Source: CAVVEC01 sp963747105 (GTDB taxonomy: Bacteria; Acidobacteriota; Terriglobia; Terriglobales; Acidobacteriaceae). From it: a stretch of DNA of 64,000 bases. Below the pieces are notes generated by a model. The model worked only from the letters and a program-made list of their open reading frames with translations. It did no database searches and was not told the DNA's origin. Position 1 is the stretch's first letter. Every line of letters begins with the position of its first letter. A program made the position numbers and the translations under genes. The stretch spans positions 68,039-132,038 of the forward strand of contig CAVVEC010000004.1 in the NCBI GenBank assembly GCA_963747105.1, read 5' to 3'. Shown here piece after piece: positions 47,872 to 56,927 of the stretch.

Positions 47872-48138
47872 GTCGAAAAAGGTTCCTTTCCCTGATCAAT
47901 GAGTTATGTTTCGAAGCCGCATTTCGGTGACCAAAGAGAATTCTACTCCGCGACTGGCGCTAAGTCTTGTGGAAATTCTGTGGTTTCCGCATTTTCAAGC
48001 TCGGCTGGAGTACCGAAAGTAACAGGCGTGGAGGCCGCGGCAATGTAATTCCTCCCCACAGACGGTAGTTCTTGTACGCCTCAGGTATGCTGAGAGTGAC
48101 CGAAGACCGACGACCGGGACTGATCGTTTCAGCCGCTC

Positions 48139-50844
48139 ATGCTCTCCGACTCCGCCATTCTGACAAAGATCGAACGCCAGCCCAAACGCACCGCCGGTTT
48201 CAAGCAATTGGTGCGGGAAATGGGAGTGCACGGCGAGGCGCGCCGCGAACTTGCGGAGCGCTTGCAACGCCTGGTCAGCAGTGGCCAACTCGCTCAGATC
48301 GACTCAGACCGTTATGCGATTCCGCAGCCGGTCAGCGGCAAGAACATTTTGGTGGGTAAACTCAGTATGCATCGCGACGGCTTCGGATTCGTCATCCCGG
48401 ACGCCGGTTCTCTTGACGAAAGCCTGAAAGCGCGGCTCTCCGGCGACATTTTCATTCCGCCGCCCTCGGTGGGTTCGGCAATGCACGGCGACCGCGTGCT
48501 GGTTGAGATCGCGACCATCCGCCCTGACGGCCGCGCGGAAGGACGAATCGTGCGGCCTGTGGACCGCGCCCATGCCACCGTAGTGGGGATCTTTCACTAT
48601 GGCGCTCGCCACAACTATGTCACGCCCACGACCAGAAGATTGCGCAGGAGATCATCATTCCGGCGGGAATGGAATTATCCGGAAACGAGTTCCCACTCCT
48701 CCGCGCCCGGTTCGCCCTCGGTTGTTGAATCGGGTAGGGAAGCGCAGAGGACCCGAAGGAAAAGCAAAGGCGCGAGTGGTCCCCACCGGGTTCTGGGGCA
48801 AGAGGTCGCCCGTCGCACTCACTCGGACGATCTGGAAAACGTCGTCGTTGATGTGGAAATCACCCACTGGCCCAGTGCCACGCAGAACCCGCGCGGAAAA
48901 GTGGTGGAAATTCTGGGCTACGAAGACGACTTCGGCGTGGACGTGGAAATCATCATTCGCAAGTTCCACCTGCCCCATCGTTTTCCGGCGGAGGTGCTGA
49001 ATGAAGCGCAGGCTGTCGAACCGGTTCATTCCGACCCGCGAGACCGCAAAAGCGGCGAGACTTCCGCGCTCTTCCGATCGTAACCATTGACGGCGAAACT
49101 GCCCGCGATTTCGACGACGCGGTCACGGTTCGCAAGCTCGACAGCGGCAATTTTGAACTGCAGGTGCATATCGCGGATGTGGCTCACTACGTCACGCCCG
49201 GTTCAGCGCTCGATCAGGAAGCACGCCTGAGGGGCACCAGCGTCTATTTTCCTGATCGCGCCGTGCCTATGCTTCCGCTCGAGCTCTCGACCGATATCTG
49301 CAGCCTGCGCCCGCACGTAGACCGCCTGGTTTTGTCCTGCATTATGGAAATTGACCACCGGGGCGAAATCGTTGGCTACGAATTATCGGAAGGCGTGATC
49401 CGCTCGCGCCGAGCGTATGACCTACACCGACGTGAACGCAGTGCTGGAAGGCGATGCCGTGCTGCGAAAACGCTACGCGAACCTGGTCAGCACCTTCGAG
49501 TTGATGCGGGAGCTGGCGCTGATTCTGAATCGCAAGCGCGAGCGCCGCGGCTCGATTGACTTCGATCTGCCGGAGCCGGTGATTGAGTTCGACGAATTCG
49601 GCTTGATGAAGAGCATTACGCGCTCGGAACGAAATATCGCTCACCGCCTGATTGAAGAATTCATGCTCTCGGCCAATGAGTGCGTCGCTGGCTACCTGGA
49701 GACCAATCGCATCGCTTCTCTTTACCGGATCCACGAAAAGCCTGATGCCAAGCGGGTTTACGACTTCGAGGTAATTGCGGCAACCCTCGGCTACTCGCTG
49801 GGAGTGGGGGCTCTGCCGATTCAAAGAGTCCAGTTCAAGGCCGATCGCCGCGCCAGCTATGGCACGGGCAAGCGCCCTCGCGAAATCGAGATTCCGAAAG
49901 AAGTCCACATCACGCCGCGGATGTATCAGAAACTGACGGAGAAAATCGCCGGCAAACCGGAAGAGCGGATTCTTTCCTATCTCATGCTGCGTTCGTTGAA
50001 ACAGGCGCGCTATTCGGAGGAGAACCTCGGACATTTCGCTCTGGCAGCGACGACCTATACACATTTCACATCGCCGATCCGCCGCTATCCCGACCTAATC
50101 GTCCACCGGGTTCTGAAAGAAGTTCTGCGCGCGGATGATGTGGCGCGGGCGCCCTCGCCCGCGGCGGCGCAAAGTGAAAGTAGCGCGGGCGTCTCGCCAG
50201 CTGTCCGGCGGGCGACTCGCCGCCGACAGAGCAGCAGAACTCTAGCAATCGGGAAGGGCACGACTTCAGTCGTGCCGAAAGCAGTCCAGAGGAACGAGCG
50301 GCATTAGCCGATGAGGGATCGCGAGCCGGGCAGCACCACCGTACAGATGTTCCCTCCCCCTGGTCCAAACGCCGCGATCATTCCGCTCATCGCGAATCGC
50401 TCGGACCGCTCGGCGGACCTATCTCTCTCGAAGAGCTTCACGAGATCGCCGAAGAGTCCAGCCAATCCGAGCGCCGCGCCGACGAGGCCGAGCGCGACTT
50501 GATGGAATGGAAGAAAGTGAAGTTCATGCAAGACCGCGTCGGCGAAGACTTCGACGGTCTCATCATCAGCGTGACCAAGTTCGGATTCTTCGTCGAGCTA
50601 ACCGACCTGTTTGTGGAAGGCTTGGTCCCGCTCGGCGTCTTTGACTGACGACCGCTATACCTACCACGAGAATACGCGCGAGATTATCGGCCAGCGAACT
50701 CGCAAGACCTATCGGCTCGGACAAAAGATCCGAGTTTTGGTGGACCGTATTGACCCGGTGGAAAAGAAAATCCAGTTTGCCGTCTTCGAGGAAAAACCGC
50801 AACTCCCCAAGGGCAAACGCTCCCGTACGCCCGGTAAGGCTTAG
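48139..50844 (+). CDS. rnr: Ribonuclease R, frameshifted and with a repeat insertion
   Basis: A 3'-5' exoribonuclease. The N-terminal winged helix (FKQLVREMGVHGEARRELAERLQRLV) and cold-shock domain (GKLSMHRDGFGFVIPD) are followed by the RNB catalytic block with DGETARDFDDAVTV, which holds the metal-binding Asps. PMLPLELSTDICSLRP and TSPIRRYPDLIVHR follow. The S1 domain (GEDFDGLIISVTKFGFFVEL...FVEGLVP) and a Lys/Arg tail end it. Frame changes occur near 48610-48760, 49070, 49410, about 50250 and 50640. Between RNB and S1 about 60 extra residues are encoded by palindromic repeat DNA. Confidence 0.85.
50150..50282. repeat. Palindromic repeat unit inside rnr
   Basis: The stretch contains GGCGTCTCGCCAGCTG, CGGCGGGCGACTCGCCGCC and the perfect palindrome-like GGCACGACTTCAGTCGTGCC (50257-50276). 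Such motifs occur as dispersed intergenic repeats in Acidobacteriota genomes, as far as I recall. Here they lie in the coding region between the RNB and S1 domains. Confidence 0.55.
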
Positions 50845-50939
50845 CTCGGCAGCAGAGTTCCTCGCGCAGCTTAGCAAAGGCTGATGTAGAATGACCTAGT
50901 CAACCCCGCCGCTGCGCAAGGTGCAGCGGGCTCTCCCGT

Positions 50940-51016
50940 CGGGACGTGGCTCAGCCTGGTAGAGCACTCGCTTGGGGTGCGAGGGGTCGGCAGTTCAAAT
51001 CTGCCCGTCCCGACCA
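50940..51016 (+). tRNA. tRNA-Pro (anticodon GGG)
   Basis: Acceptor arms CGGGACG (50940-50946) and CGTCCCG (51006-51012) pair fully, followed by A and an encoded CCA. The anticodon stem CTCGC/GCGAG encloses the loop TTGGGGT, giving GGG. The T-arm contains GTTCAAAT. Length is 77 bases. It stands alone between rnr and a minus-strand gene. Confidence 0.95.
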
Positions 51017-51118
51017 TTCTCCCCAGATCCTTCCCCTTCCGCCTGCGCTTTGCTGGGCGTTCAGGGTCAGGATTTCTCCTGCGGGCTCCCGCTTCGCTCC
51101 CGCCCGCAAAGCGGCTCA

Positions 51119-51145
51119 AGTTCAAATCTGCCCGTCCCGACCATT
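51119..51145 (+). repeat. Copy of the 3' end of tRNA-Pro (att-like scar)
   Basis: Twenty-seven bases, starting AGTTCAAATC and ending GACCATT, are identical to 50992-51018, that is the T-arm, acceptor strand, CCA and two more bases of the tRNA. Integrases that use tRNA genes leave exactly such a 3'-end duplication. Only about 100 bp lie between the two copies, with no integrase gene. Confidence 0.75.
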
Positions 51146-52252
51146 TCACTGCCGTTTCAAGTTTCCATTTTCTAGCCGTTCGAGCTTGGCCTTGGTGAAG
51201 TTCGCCTTGGGATCCAGTTCTAACGCCTTGCGAAATGCGGCTTTGGCTTCGGTCGTGCGACCCATTTGCTCATACGCGTCGCCCAGGCTGTCGTAGGCAT
51301 TCGCCGACTGCGGATTCTCCTTCAAGACGATATGGAAAACGGCCAGCGCTTGGTCGAATCGCTCTTTCTTGAGCAGTTCGTATCCCAGCCAGTTCAAGTC
51401 CTGCTCCGTCGCGATCGCCGGATTTTTCTCCCTGAAACTGTTGTACACGGCTACCAGCTCCTCAGCCGATGCTCGCGAGGACTGCTCATACATTTCCATG
51501 CTCAGTTTTGTTGACGGCCCGGGATGCACCACGGGCGGACGGAAGAAATTCGGGTCATCGATTTTGTTAGCTTCGATTCTGTCCCAATGAATCAGCTCCA
51601 GTTGTTCGCCCGTGTCGAGCCGCACCCACTCCTGCCGGTAGGGCAATAGGAAGCCGTTCACCGGGCGATACTCGTCGTAGTAAGTAACGCTATCGAGCTC
51701 GCCGCCGCGTGCGTGAACTTTCACGGCTTTTCGGTTGCCGAGATCGAGATGTGTTTCCACGTCAAAGTAGTGGATCTCCTTCAAGTCCCAAGGGAACTGA
51801 GTCTCGATAGCATAGGCCGGCCGATCGTGAAACGTGGTCTTTTCCAATAATTGGACCTTGTTTCCCTGCTTGGCGTAGTTGATATACGGGTCATCGAACT
51901 CGGCAGCGCGGCGCAACGCATTGCCGGCATTGTCCTCCACCCGCATGACTCGCTGCAGCCGTGGGGACATCTCCCACGCGCCCTTTTCGTCATAGCCTTC
52001 CGCTACCGAGCAGCTTGGCTGTGTGCATCCGACAAGAAAATAGGCGGGCCGCATGGCGTACTTGGCTGCCTCGCCGGTATGCCCGTCACCGACTCGCGTC
52101 CCTGTGAAGCTCAAACTGTGAATTCTCGCCAGCGCCTCGCGTCCCCCGCGGGCTCTGATATTTGCTTCGATGATCTGATCAACCGTGGGATTCGTCGCAG
52201 CGGTCATTTCAACTGCGATCAGAAGGGTTAAGAGGATTTGTCCGATTCGCAT
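51146..52252 (-). CDS. Exported lipoprotein-localisation-like protein with C-terminal TPR
   Basis: About 368 residues with a signal peptide (LLTLLIAVEMTAAT). The first 250 residues resemble the one-sided beta-barrel of LolA/LolB-like proteins (VDQIIEANIRARGGREALARIHSLSFTG; DVETHLDLGNRKAVKV; YDEYRPVNGFLLPYRQEW). The C-terminus is one TPR unit (ANAYDSLGDAYEQMGRTTEAKAAFRKALELDP). The combination is frequent in Acidobacteriota, without a known task. The stop codon directly abuts the tRNA-derived repeat, so the 3' flank was probably shaped by that recombination. Confidence 0.65.
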   Translation of the reverse strand: MRIGQILLTLLIAVEMTAATNPTVDQIIEANIRARGGREALARIHSLSFTGTRVGDGHTGEAAKYAMRPAYFLVGCTQPSCSVAEGYDEKGAWEMSPRLQRVMRVEDNAGNALRRAAEFDDPYINYAKQGNKVQLLEKTTFHDRPAYAIETQFPWDLKEIHYFDVETHLDLGNRKAVKVHARGGELDSVTYYDEYRPVNGFLLPYRQEWVRLDTGEQLELIHWDRIEANKIDDPNFFRPPVVHPGPSTKLSMEMYEQSSRASAEELVAVYNSFREKNPAIATEQDLNWLGYELLKKERFDQALAVFHIVLKENPQSANAYDSLGDAYEQMGRTTEAKAAFRKALELDPKANFTKAKLERLENGNLKRQ

Positions 52253-52261
52253 GTGCAGCCC

Positions 52262-52723
52262 CTACGGTTCCAGCGGCAGTTCCTGAGCATTCACCGCCAG
52301 CCATTTTCCACCGCGCCTGATGAAAACGTCGGTGAAAGCAGTTCTCTTTGGCTTGGACTCCGGCTTGAGAAGAGTGCTCACAATTCCGGTGGCAATCGCA
52401 ACATCTCCGTAGATCCTTATTTGCAACTCTTCGAAGTGCTTAGTCCCCGGAAATGAATTCGGATGCTGTCGCAGGTAGCGAAGATGCTCATCTTTACTTA
52501 TGAATCCCATCGGCAGCACATGGACAAAGTCATCCGCCAGGATGGTCTGCACCACATCCGGGCGGTTTTCATTTTCTAACCAGCGCTGCTCGACCAACCT
52601 GACCTCCTGTTCCATTGTTTGCGGTTGAGCTTCGGTCCCATGGGATATACACGTGCAAATGAGCACAGCCAGGCAAACGGTCCACAACGCGTGCAACCAT
52701 GACTGCATCCGGCGATTCGGCAT
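52262..52723 (-). CDS. Exported NTF2-like protein (DUF4440 type)
   Basis: About 153 residues. The N-terminus is long and basic before a hydrophobic stretch (ALWTVCLAVLICTCISHG). The NTF2 fold is recognisable: EQEVRLVEQRWLENENRPDVVQTILADDFVHVLPMG, YGDVAIATGIVSTLL, FTDVFIRRGGKWLAVNAQELPL. Members act as small-molecule binding or isomerase-like pockets; the ligand is unknown. It lies 9 bp upstream of the TPR protein gene, so the two are likely one transcription unit. Confidence 0.75.
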   Translation of the reverse strand: MPNRRMQSWLHALWTVCLAVLICTCISHGTEAQPQTMEQEVRLVEQRWLENENRPDVVQTILADDFVHVLPMGFISKDEHLRYLRQHPNSFPGTKHFEELQIRIYGDVAIATGIVSTLLKPESKPKRTAFTDVFIRRGGKWLAVNAQELPLEP

Positions 52724-52801
52724 AGAACCTCGACTTAAGCTAAGATTCTATACCGCTGGCCAGTCCCGGCCTTTTCCCCCACCCTCTAGGAGGAGATACA
52801 C

Positions 52802-54043
52802 ATGCGCTTCCGAAGTCTCTTGGCTGTTGTGCTCGTCCTGCCGTCTCTTTTGCTCCCGGTTAGCGCCTTCGCCGCGACCCACAAAACGCTTTATAGCTTC
52901 GCCGGAGGGACAGACGGCGCTTATCCTGTTGCCGGCGTGGCGTTCGACTCGAGGGGCGATCTCTATGGCGTAACCAATACCGGCGGCAATCAGGAGTGCA
53001 CCAGTTCGCTCTCCACCGGTTGCGGCACAGTCTACCAGTTGACACCCCAGGCCGGCCGCTCCTGGGGCGAGAGCGTGCTCCATGTCTTTAGCCAAGCCAC
53101 CGACGGGGGCAATCCGAGTGCAGCGGCCATCCTGGATGCATCGGGGAATCTCTACGGCACTACACAATACTATGGCCCTTTCAGCAACGGTGTGCTCTGG
53201 CAACTGAAGCCATCCTCGGGAGGCAAGTGGAATGAACATATTCTCCACCCCTTCCATGGCGGGCGCGACGGCTTCTGGTGCTTCGGGCTCAGCTTCGATT
53301 CTCGCGGGCGCCTGTTTGGCACCACTTATGCGGGTGGGACGAACGACGACGGCTTGGTGTTTCACCTTGAGCCCGAGGTGCCGGGAAAGTGGCGCGACAT
53401 AATTCTCCATGATTTCGCCGGCGGCTCCAATGATGGTAACGCGCCCTCGGACGGCGTCACCTTCGACGCTCACGGCAATCTTTATGGGACCACGTATGAA
53501 GGCGGACCTCATCTCACCGGCACTGTTTTCAAAATGCGGCACTCGTCGAGAGGCTGGAACGAGCAGCCCATCTATATCTTCAAGGGATTGCCGTTCGGAA
53601 AAAGCAACGATGGCACGAACCCCACGGCCGGCGTTATCTTTGACCCGTCCGGCAATCTGTACGGAACCACGGACTACGGCGGCTCCCATGCCGTGGGCAC
53701 GGTGTATGAGCTCATCCCCGATGGAAAAGGAGGCTGGAGCGAAACTGTTCTCTACACCTTCACGGACCGGGCAGACGGCGGCCATCCCAACGGCCTGATC
53801 CTCGATGCGGCAGGGAATCTCTATGGCACCACCTCGGGCCACAACACTCCCGGCTCGGTCTTCAAACTCTCTCGCGGCGCCGGTGGAAAATGGAAGTTCA
53901 CTGTACTCTATGACTTCCGGGGTGGCGGGGATGGAGCGAGTCCTTCCGGTTCGCTGGTCAGCGATAAGCACGGAAACCTCTACGGTACCGCCAGTTACGG
54001 CGGAGCCAACGGTTTGGGCGTGGTGTTTGAGATAACGCCCTGA
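52802..54043 (+). CDS. Exported GloVer-type tandem-repeat protein, second copy
   Basis: About 413 residues with a signal peptide (LLAVVLVLPSLLLPVSAFA) and about ten repeats with GNLYGTTxxGG and GTVYxLxP cores, as in the protein at 13302-14525. Here each repeat contains an extra G-K-W or S-W insertion before the next strand. GGAGGAG lies 7-13 bases before the ATG, a strong start. A 458-residue open frame on the opposite strand is a by-product of the repetitive GC-rich sequence. The role is unknown; the two paralogs are in unrelated contexts. Confidence 0.8.
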   Translation: MRFRSLLAVVLVLPSLLLPVSAFAATHKTLYSFAGGTDGAYPVAGVAFDSRGDLYGVTNTGGNQECTSSLSTGCGTVYQLTPQAGRSWGESVLHVFSQATDGGNPSAAAILDASGNLYGTTQYYGPFSNGVLWQLKPSSGGKWNEHILHPFHGGRDGFWCFGLSFDSRGRLFGTTYAGGTNDDGLVFHLEPEVPGKWRDIILHDFAGGSNDGNAPSDGVTFDAHGNLYGTTYEGGPHLTGTVFKMRHSSRGWNEQPIYIFKGLPFGKSNDGTNPTAGVIFDPSGNLYGTTDYGGSHAVGTVYELIPDGKGGWSETVLYTFTDRADGGHPNGLILDAAGNLYGTTSGHNTPGSVFKLSRGAGGKWKFTVLYDFRGGGDGASPSGSLVSDKHGNLYGTASYGGANGLGVVFEITP

Positions 54044-54141
54044 TAAGTTAGATGTGGCAAAAACGGTGACAATACTGCCATCGCTTGTTTCGAGCGATTC
54101 AGCAGCAAGTGCAGGGAATAACACGAGATAGCAGGAGAGGG

Positions 54142-54166
54142 TTGGTAGCGCTACCGGGAATCGAAC
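54142..54166 (-). repeat. Partial tRNA 3'-end repeat, outer copy
   Basis: Twenty-five bases from TTGGTAGCGC to TCGAAC are identical to 54242-54266. On the minus strand this is a T-arm half and acceptor end with CCA. The sequence beyond it does not continue the T-stem, so it is a fragment. Confidence 0.65.
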
Positions 54167-54241
54167 TTGAGGCGTTCAGCGGGCGTCCGAGCCCGCTGCC
54201 GAAATCCTGAGCGAAGCGAAGGACCTTCTGCCAAGAAATTA

Positions 54242-54300
54242 TTGGTAGCGCTACCGGGAATCGAACCCGGGTTTGAAGATTGAGAATCTTTTGCTATAGC
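54242..54300 (-). repeat. tRNA 3' half, probable attachment site of the integrated element
   Basis: Read on the minus strand: an anticodon-loop-like TTCTCAA (anticodon CTC, Glu, if it is one), a T-arm CCGGGTTCGATTCCCGG, an acceptor strand and CCA. The 5' half (acceptor and D-arm) is missing; the sequence before the anticodon stem is unrelated. A tRNA 3' half next to an integrase gene is the usual appearance of an att site. The intact tRNA should lie at the other end of the element or be the host copy beyond it. Confidence 0.65.
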
Positions 54301-54317
54301 CAGTGTTTATGCGGCTG

Positions 54318-55436
54318 TCACCGCTTTTTTACACTGGATTTTACACTAAGCCGTTTTGGTTCCAGCTTGCCCAGATTGAATGTTTCGCGGAGCCGCATGG
54401 CCGCCTGAATATCGTTCGTGTTGACGATGTTGTAGCGTTGGAAAACGCTTGGGTCTTTGTGGCCGCTGATTTTCATGGCAACGAATGTATGCACGCCGCT
54501 GCGCGTCAATTCCGTAAGCGCGGAGCGCCGTAGGTCGTGGACATTCAATCCACGATAGATTGGGTCGTATGGCTTGCCCTCCACTTCGGTCAACGTGCCA
54601 AGGCCAACAGCCGCGCAAGCTTTCTGCCATTCTTTGCGGAGATTCGTCCTATCGAAAACGCGTCCGGTTTTTGGTTCGATTTCAAGCAACAGCGCCAGCA
54701 CAGGGCTGGCCAGTGGAATGGCACGCGCTTCATCGTTTTTCGTTTCACCTTCACGCAAGCGAATGATGCCTTCGCCAAGGTCTACTTGGTCCCATTCGAT
54801 TGCAAATGCTTCGGCCCCACGCACGCCGGTCCAATACAGAAAGCAAACCAGTGGCCGCAAGTGTGTAGGCAATGCGGCCAACAATTCGTCGAACTTTTCT
54901 TCTGATACAGTGCCGGTACGTGCTGGCGGTTCTTTCAACAGCCTGATGAAGGGCACGGCGGCAATCTTGCGTTCTTCATAGGCCAACTTCAGCATTCGGC
55001 GCAAGCAAGCAAGCGACCGATTTATGACCGCGTTGCCAGCACCTTCCCGCTGGCGCGCACGCACGAATTGACGGCCGGTTTCGGTGGTCATATCGCGGAT
55101 GTACGGGCCAAGGTCCGTGTCGCTGAATCCGAAAAAGTCATCAAGCTGTGCAAGACCGTTAACCGTTTCCTCGCCGTTGGCGCGTAGATGGAGCGACTTG
55201 TTGCCCTTTTCCTTGTAATTCTGAATCAGGCCAGCGCGAAGGTCGCCATACCGCAAGGAGCGGTCGGTTTCCGGCACGCCAGCATCGCGGTCGGCCAACA
55301 GCTTGTTGAGCACTGTGCGTGCCTCGCTCTTGTTTTCCTGCCGCGTGCTAACGCGAATCCGCTTCCCACCGCTGTAGTAATCCGCGTACCAGAATTTGCA
55401 ACCGGGTAATTTCAGCAAAGAGCCTTGGCCGGCCAT
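54318..55436 (-). CDS. Phage-type tyrosine integrase
   Basis: About 372 residues. An N-terminal arm-binding region (KFWYADYYSGGKRIRVSTRQENKSEARTVL) is followed by a core-binding SAM-like domain. The catalytic domain has the first Arg in TGVRGAEAF, HDLRR with His and the second Arg, the later His in SGHKDPSVFQRY and the nucleophile Tyr in the same block. All five key residues are present. It catalyses integration and excision at the adjacent tRNA-derived site. I chose the ATG at 55436 for its GGAGGG signal; the frame is open to 55526. Confidence 0.92.
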   Translation of the reverse strand: MAGQGSLLKLPGCKFWYADYYSGGKRIRVSTRQENKSEARTVLNKLLADRDAGVPETDRSLRYGDLRAGLIQNYKEKGNKSLHLRANGEETVNGLAQLDDFFGFSDTDLGPYIRDMTTETGRQFVRARQREGAGNAVINRSLACLRRMLKLAYEERKIAAVPFIRLLKEPPARTGTVSEEKFDELLAALPTHLRPLVCFLYWTGVRGAEAFAIEWDQVDLGEGIIRLREGETKNDEARAIPLASPVLALLLEIEPKTGRVFDRTNLRKEWQKACAAVGLGTLTEVEGKPYDPIYRGLNVHDLRRSALTELTRSGVHTFVAMKISGHKDPSVFQRYNIVNTNDIQAAMRLRETFNLGKLEPKRLSVKSSVKKR

Positions 55437-55690
55437 AATCGCCCTCCATTTTTCACTGTAAAAACTTCCTCCCTGAAGAGCGAGATGCCGAAGGTAATCC
55501 GGCGCTTTTTCGATTTTCGCAGCCACAGGTTGCCGGTACCGTAAAGGCCCGTACCGAGCGGTGGCAGCATAGCAAAGATTGGCCGATGAGTTAACTCGTA
55601 AGAAGGGTATTCGCAGCCACGGCGCATGGCGGGCAAGGTTACGGTGGTGTGGGTTAGAAGCGCCGGGTCACAAACGAAAGCACTTGACTT

Positions 55691-55734
55691 TTGGATTGCA
55701 CTCCCTTTGGTGCTACGATTGCATCTAAAGGGAG
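55691..55734 (+). promoter_or_regulatory. Promoter with overlapping inverted repeat before the DUF5343 gene
   Basis: TTGGAT (55691-55696) and TACGAT (55714-55719) are 17 bp apart. CTCCCTTT (55701-55708) and AAAGGGAG (55727-55734) form an 8-bp inverted repeat that spans the -10 box and includes the ribosome-binding site GGGAGG. This could be an operator, or an RNA stem masking the ribosome site if transcription starts further upstream. Confidence 0.5.
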
Positions 55735-55743
55735 GTAAAAACT

Positions 55744-56409
55744 TTGGCCGACAAGACCCACCCGTACATTTCCGGGGCTGGCGGAATCACTGCCGCCGTC
55801 AATCAATTCCGCAAGAACTTTCCAGCAACGGTCAACGCTGAAACACTGAAGAAATTGTCCATCGCGCCGAACAATGAATCGTACTTGCTAAACATCCTGC
55901 GCTTTATCGGGCTTATCGACAATGACGGAAAGAGAACTCAGAGCGCCGTTACAATTTTCAGCAAGCACGACGATGCACAATTCCAAGAGGCTTTCGAGAA
56001 AATAGTTAAGGACGCCTATACCGAACTGTTTTCCCTACACGGCAACGAATCTTGGAAGCTTGACGAAAACAGTCTGATTTCGTTTTTCCGCAACGCAGAC
56101 CAAACCAGCGCCGTGGTAGGTAAAAGGCAAGCGGACACGTTCCAAGCACTCGCCGCGTTGGCCGGGCACGGCGAATTAGCGGTGCCGACAAAGACGAAAA
56201 CCGCTAAGGGAGTCAAAGCCTCAGCCAAGAATGGAAAAGCAAAGCCCGCCGAACCAGTGAAAATTCAAAACGGCGGCAGCATCGGAAACAGCCAGCGGGA
56301 TTTTGGCCTCACTGTGCGAATCGAAGTAAACCTACCCCAAGCAGCCGACCAAGAAACTTACGACCGGATTTTCCGCAGCATCAAGGAGAATCTGTTGAAT
56401 GCCAAATAG
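55744..56409 (+). CDS. DUF5343 domain protein
   Basis: About 221 residues. The N-terminal 130 residues (YISGAGGITAAVNQFRKNFPATVNAETLKKLSIAPNNESYLLNILRFIGLID...) match the DUF5343 pattern, which looks like a winged-helix unit. A Lys/Ala-rich linker and a small C-terminal beta-alpha domain (FGLTVRIEVNLPQAADQETYDRIFRSIKENLL) follow. The start is a TTG with GGGAGG before it. The stop overlaps the next gene by 11 bp. The function is unknown; the arrangement with TIGR02391 on a mobile element suggests an accessory, possibly protective, role (inference). Confidence 0.75.
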   Translation: MADKTHPYISGAGGITAAVNQFRKNFPATVNAETLKKLSIAPNNESYLLNILRFIGLIDNDGKRTQSAVTIFSKHDDAQFQEAFEKIVKDAYTELFSLHGNESWKLDENSLISFFRNADQTSAVVGKRQADTFQALAALAGHGELAVPTKTKTAKGVKASAKNGKAKPAEPVKIQNGGSIGNSQRDFGLTVRIEVNLPQAADQETYDRIFRSIKENLLNAK

Positions 56410-56896
56410 CCTCGAGAAGTTCGGGGCTATCGCGCGCGCATTTGCTCGGTTGCCACGGCAGGAACCTGCGACACAACCTACTGCAGAAACGCCAGCACTG
56501 CACCCATTCGAGGACAGAAACATTCACACCAACTTGCCGCCCAAGGTACGCGAATTGTTCGATGACGGGCACTTTCCGCAAGCTACGGAATTGGCCTTTA
56601 AGCACCTCGACAAAGAAATTCAGCGGCATTCCGGCCTGACAACTGAATCGGGATTCAAACTCATGATGGCGGCCTTCGATGGTGCAACTCCGAAAATAAA
56701 ACTTAACGGGCTGGTAACCATTAGCGAGAAAGATGAACAGGAAGGCTTTCGATTCGTGTTCGCTGGTGGAATGAAAGGAATTCGTAATCCGCGCGCCCAT
56801 GACCCCGGTATCGCGGACGACCCGGATACATGCCTCGACCACCTGAGCTTTGTGTCGCTGTTGCTGCGCCGCTTGGAACAAGCGGGCTACAAATGA
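56399..56896 (+). CDS. TIGR02391 (Ymh-like) family protein
   Basis: About 165 residues. The conserved core is recognisable: RELFDDGHFPQATELAFKHLDKEIQRHSG, GFKLMMAAFDG and the diagnostic FAGGMKGIRNPRAHDP near the end. The R-N-P-x-A-H motif is reminiscent of the RxxxxH signature of HEPN ribonuclease domains, so RNA cleavage is a possibility (inference). Its ATG lies within the last codons of the DUF5343 gene, so the two are translated together. Confidence 0.75.
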   Translation: MPNSLEKFGAIARAFARLPRQEPATQPTAETPALHPFEDRNIHTNLPPKVRELFDDGHFPQATELAFKHLDKEIQRHSGLTTESGFKLMMAAFDGATPKIKLNGLVTISEKDEQEGFRFVFAGGMKGIRNPRAHDPGIADDPDTCLDHLSFVSLLLRRLEQAGYK

Positions 56897-56927
56897 AATC
56901 CCATCACTTCGCGCTAGTCTTAGGTGA

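Noticed and set aside
52748..54124. 458-residue open frame on the minus strand
   Set aside because: It lies exactly opposite the GloVer gene. Its translation is low in typical protein features and has no start signal; it results from GC-rich repeated codons on the other strand.
54242..54300. Complete tRNA gene
   Set aside because: Only the anticodon arm, T-arm and acceptor 3' strand are present. No D-arm or pairing 5' acceptor strand precedes them.
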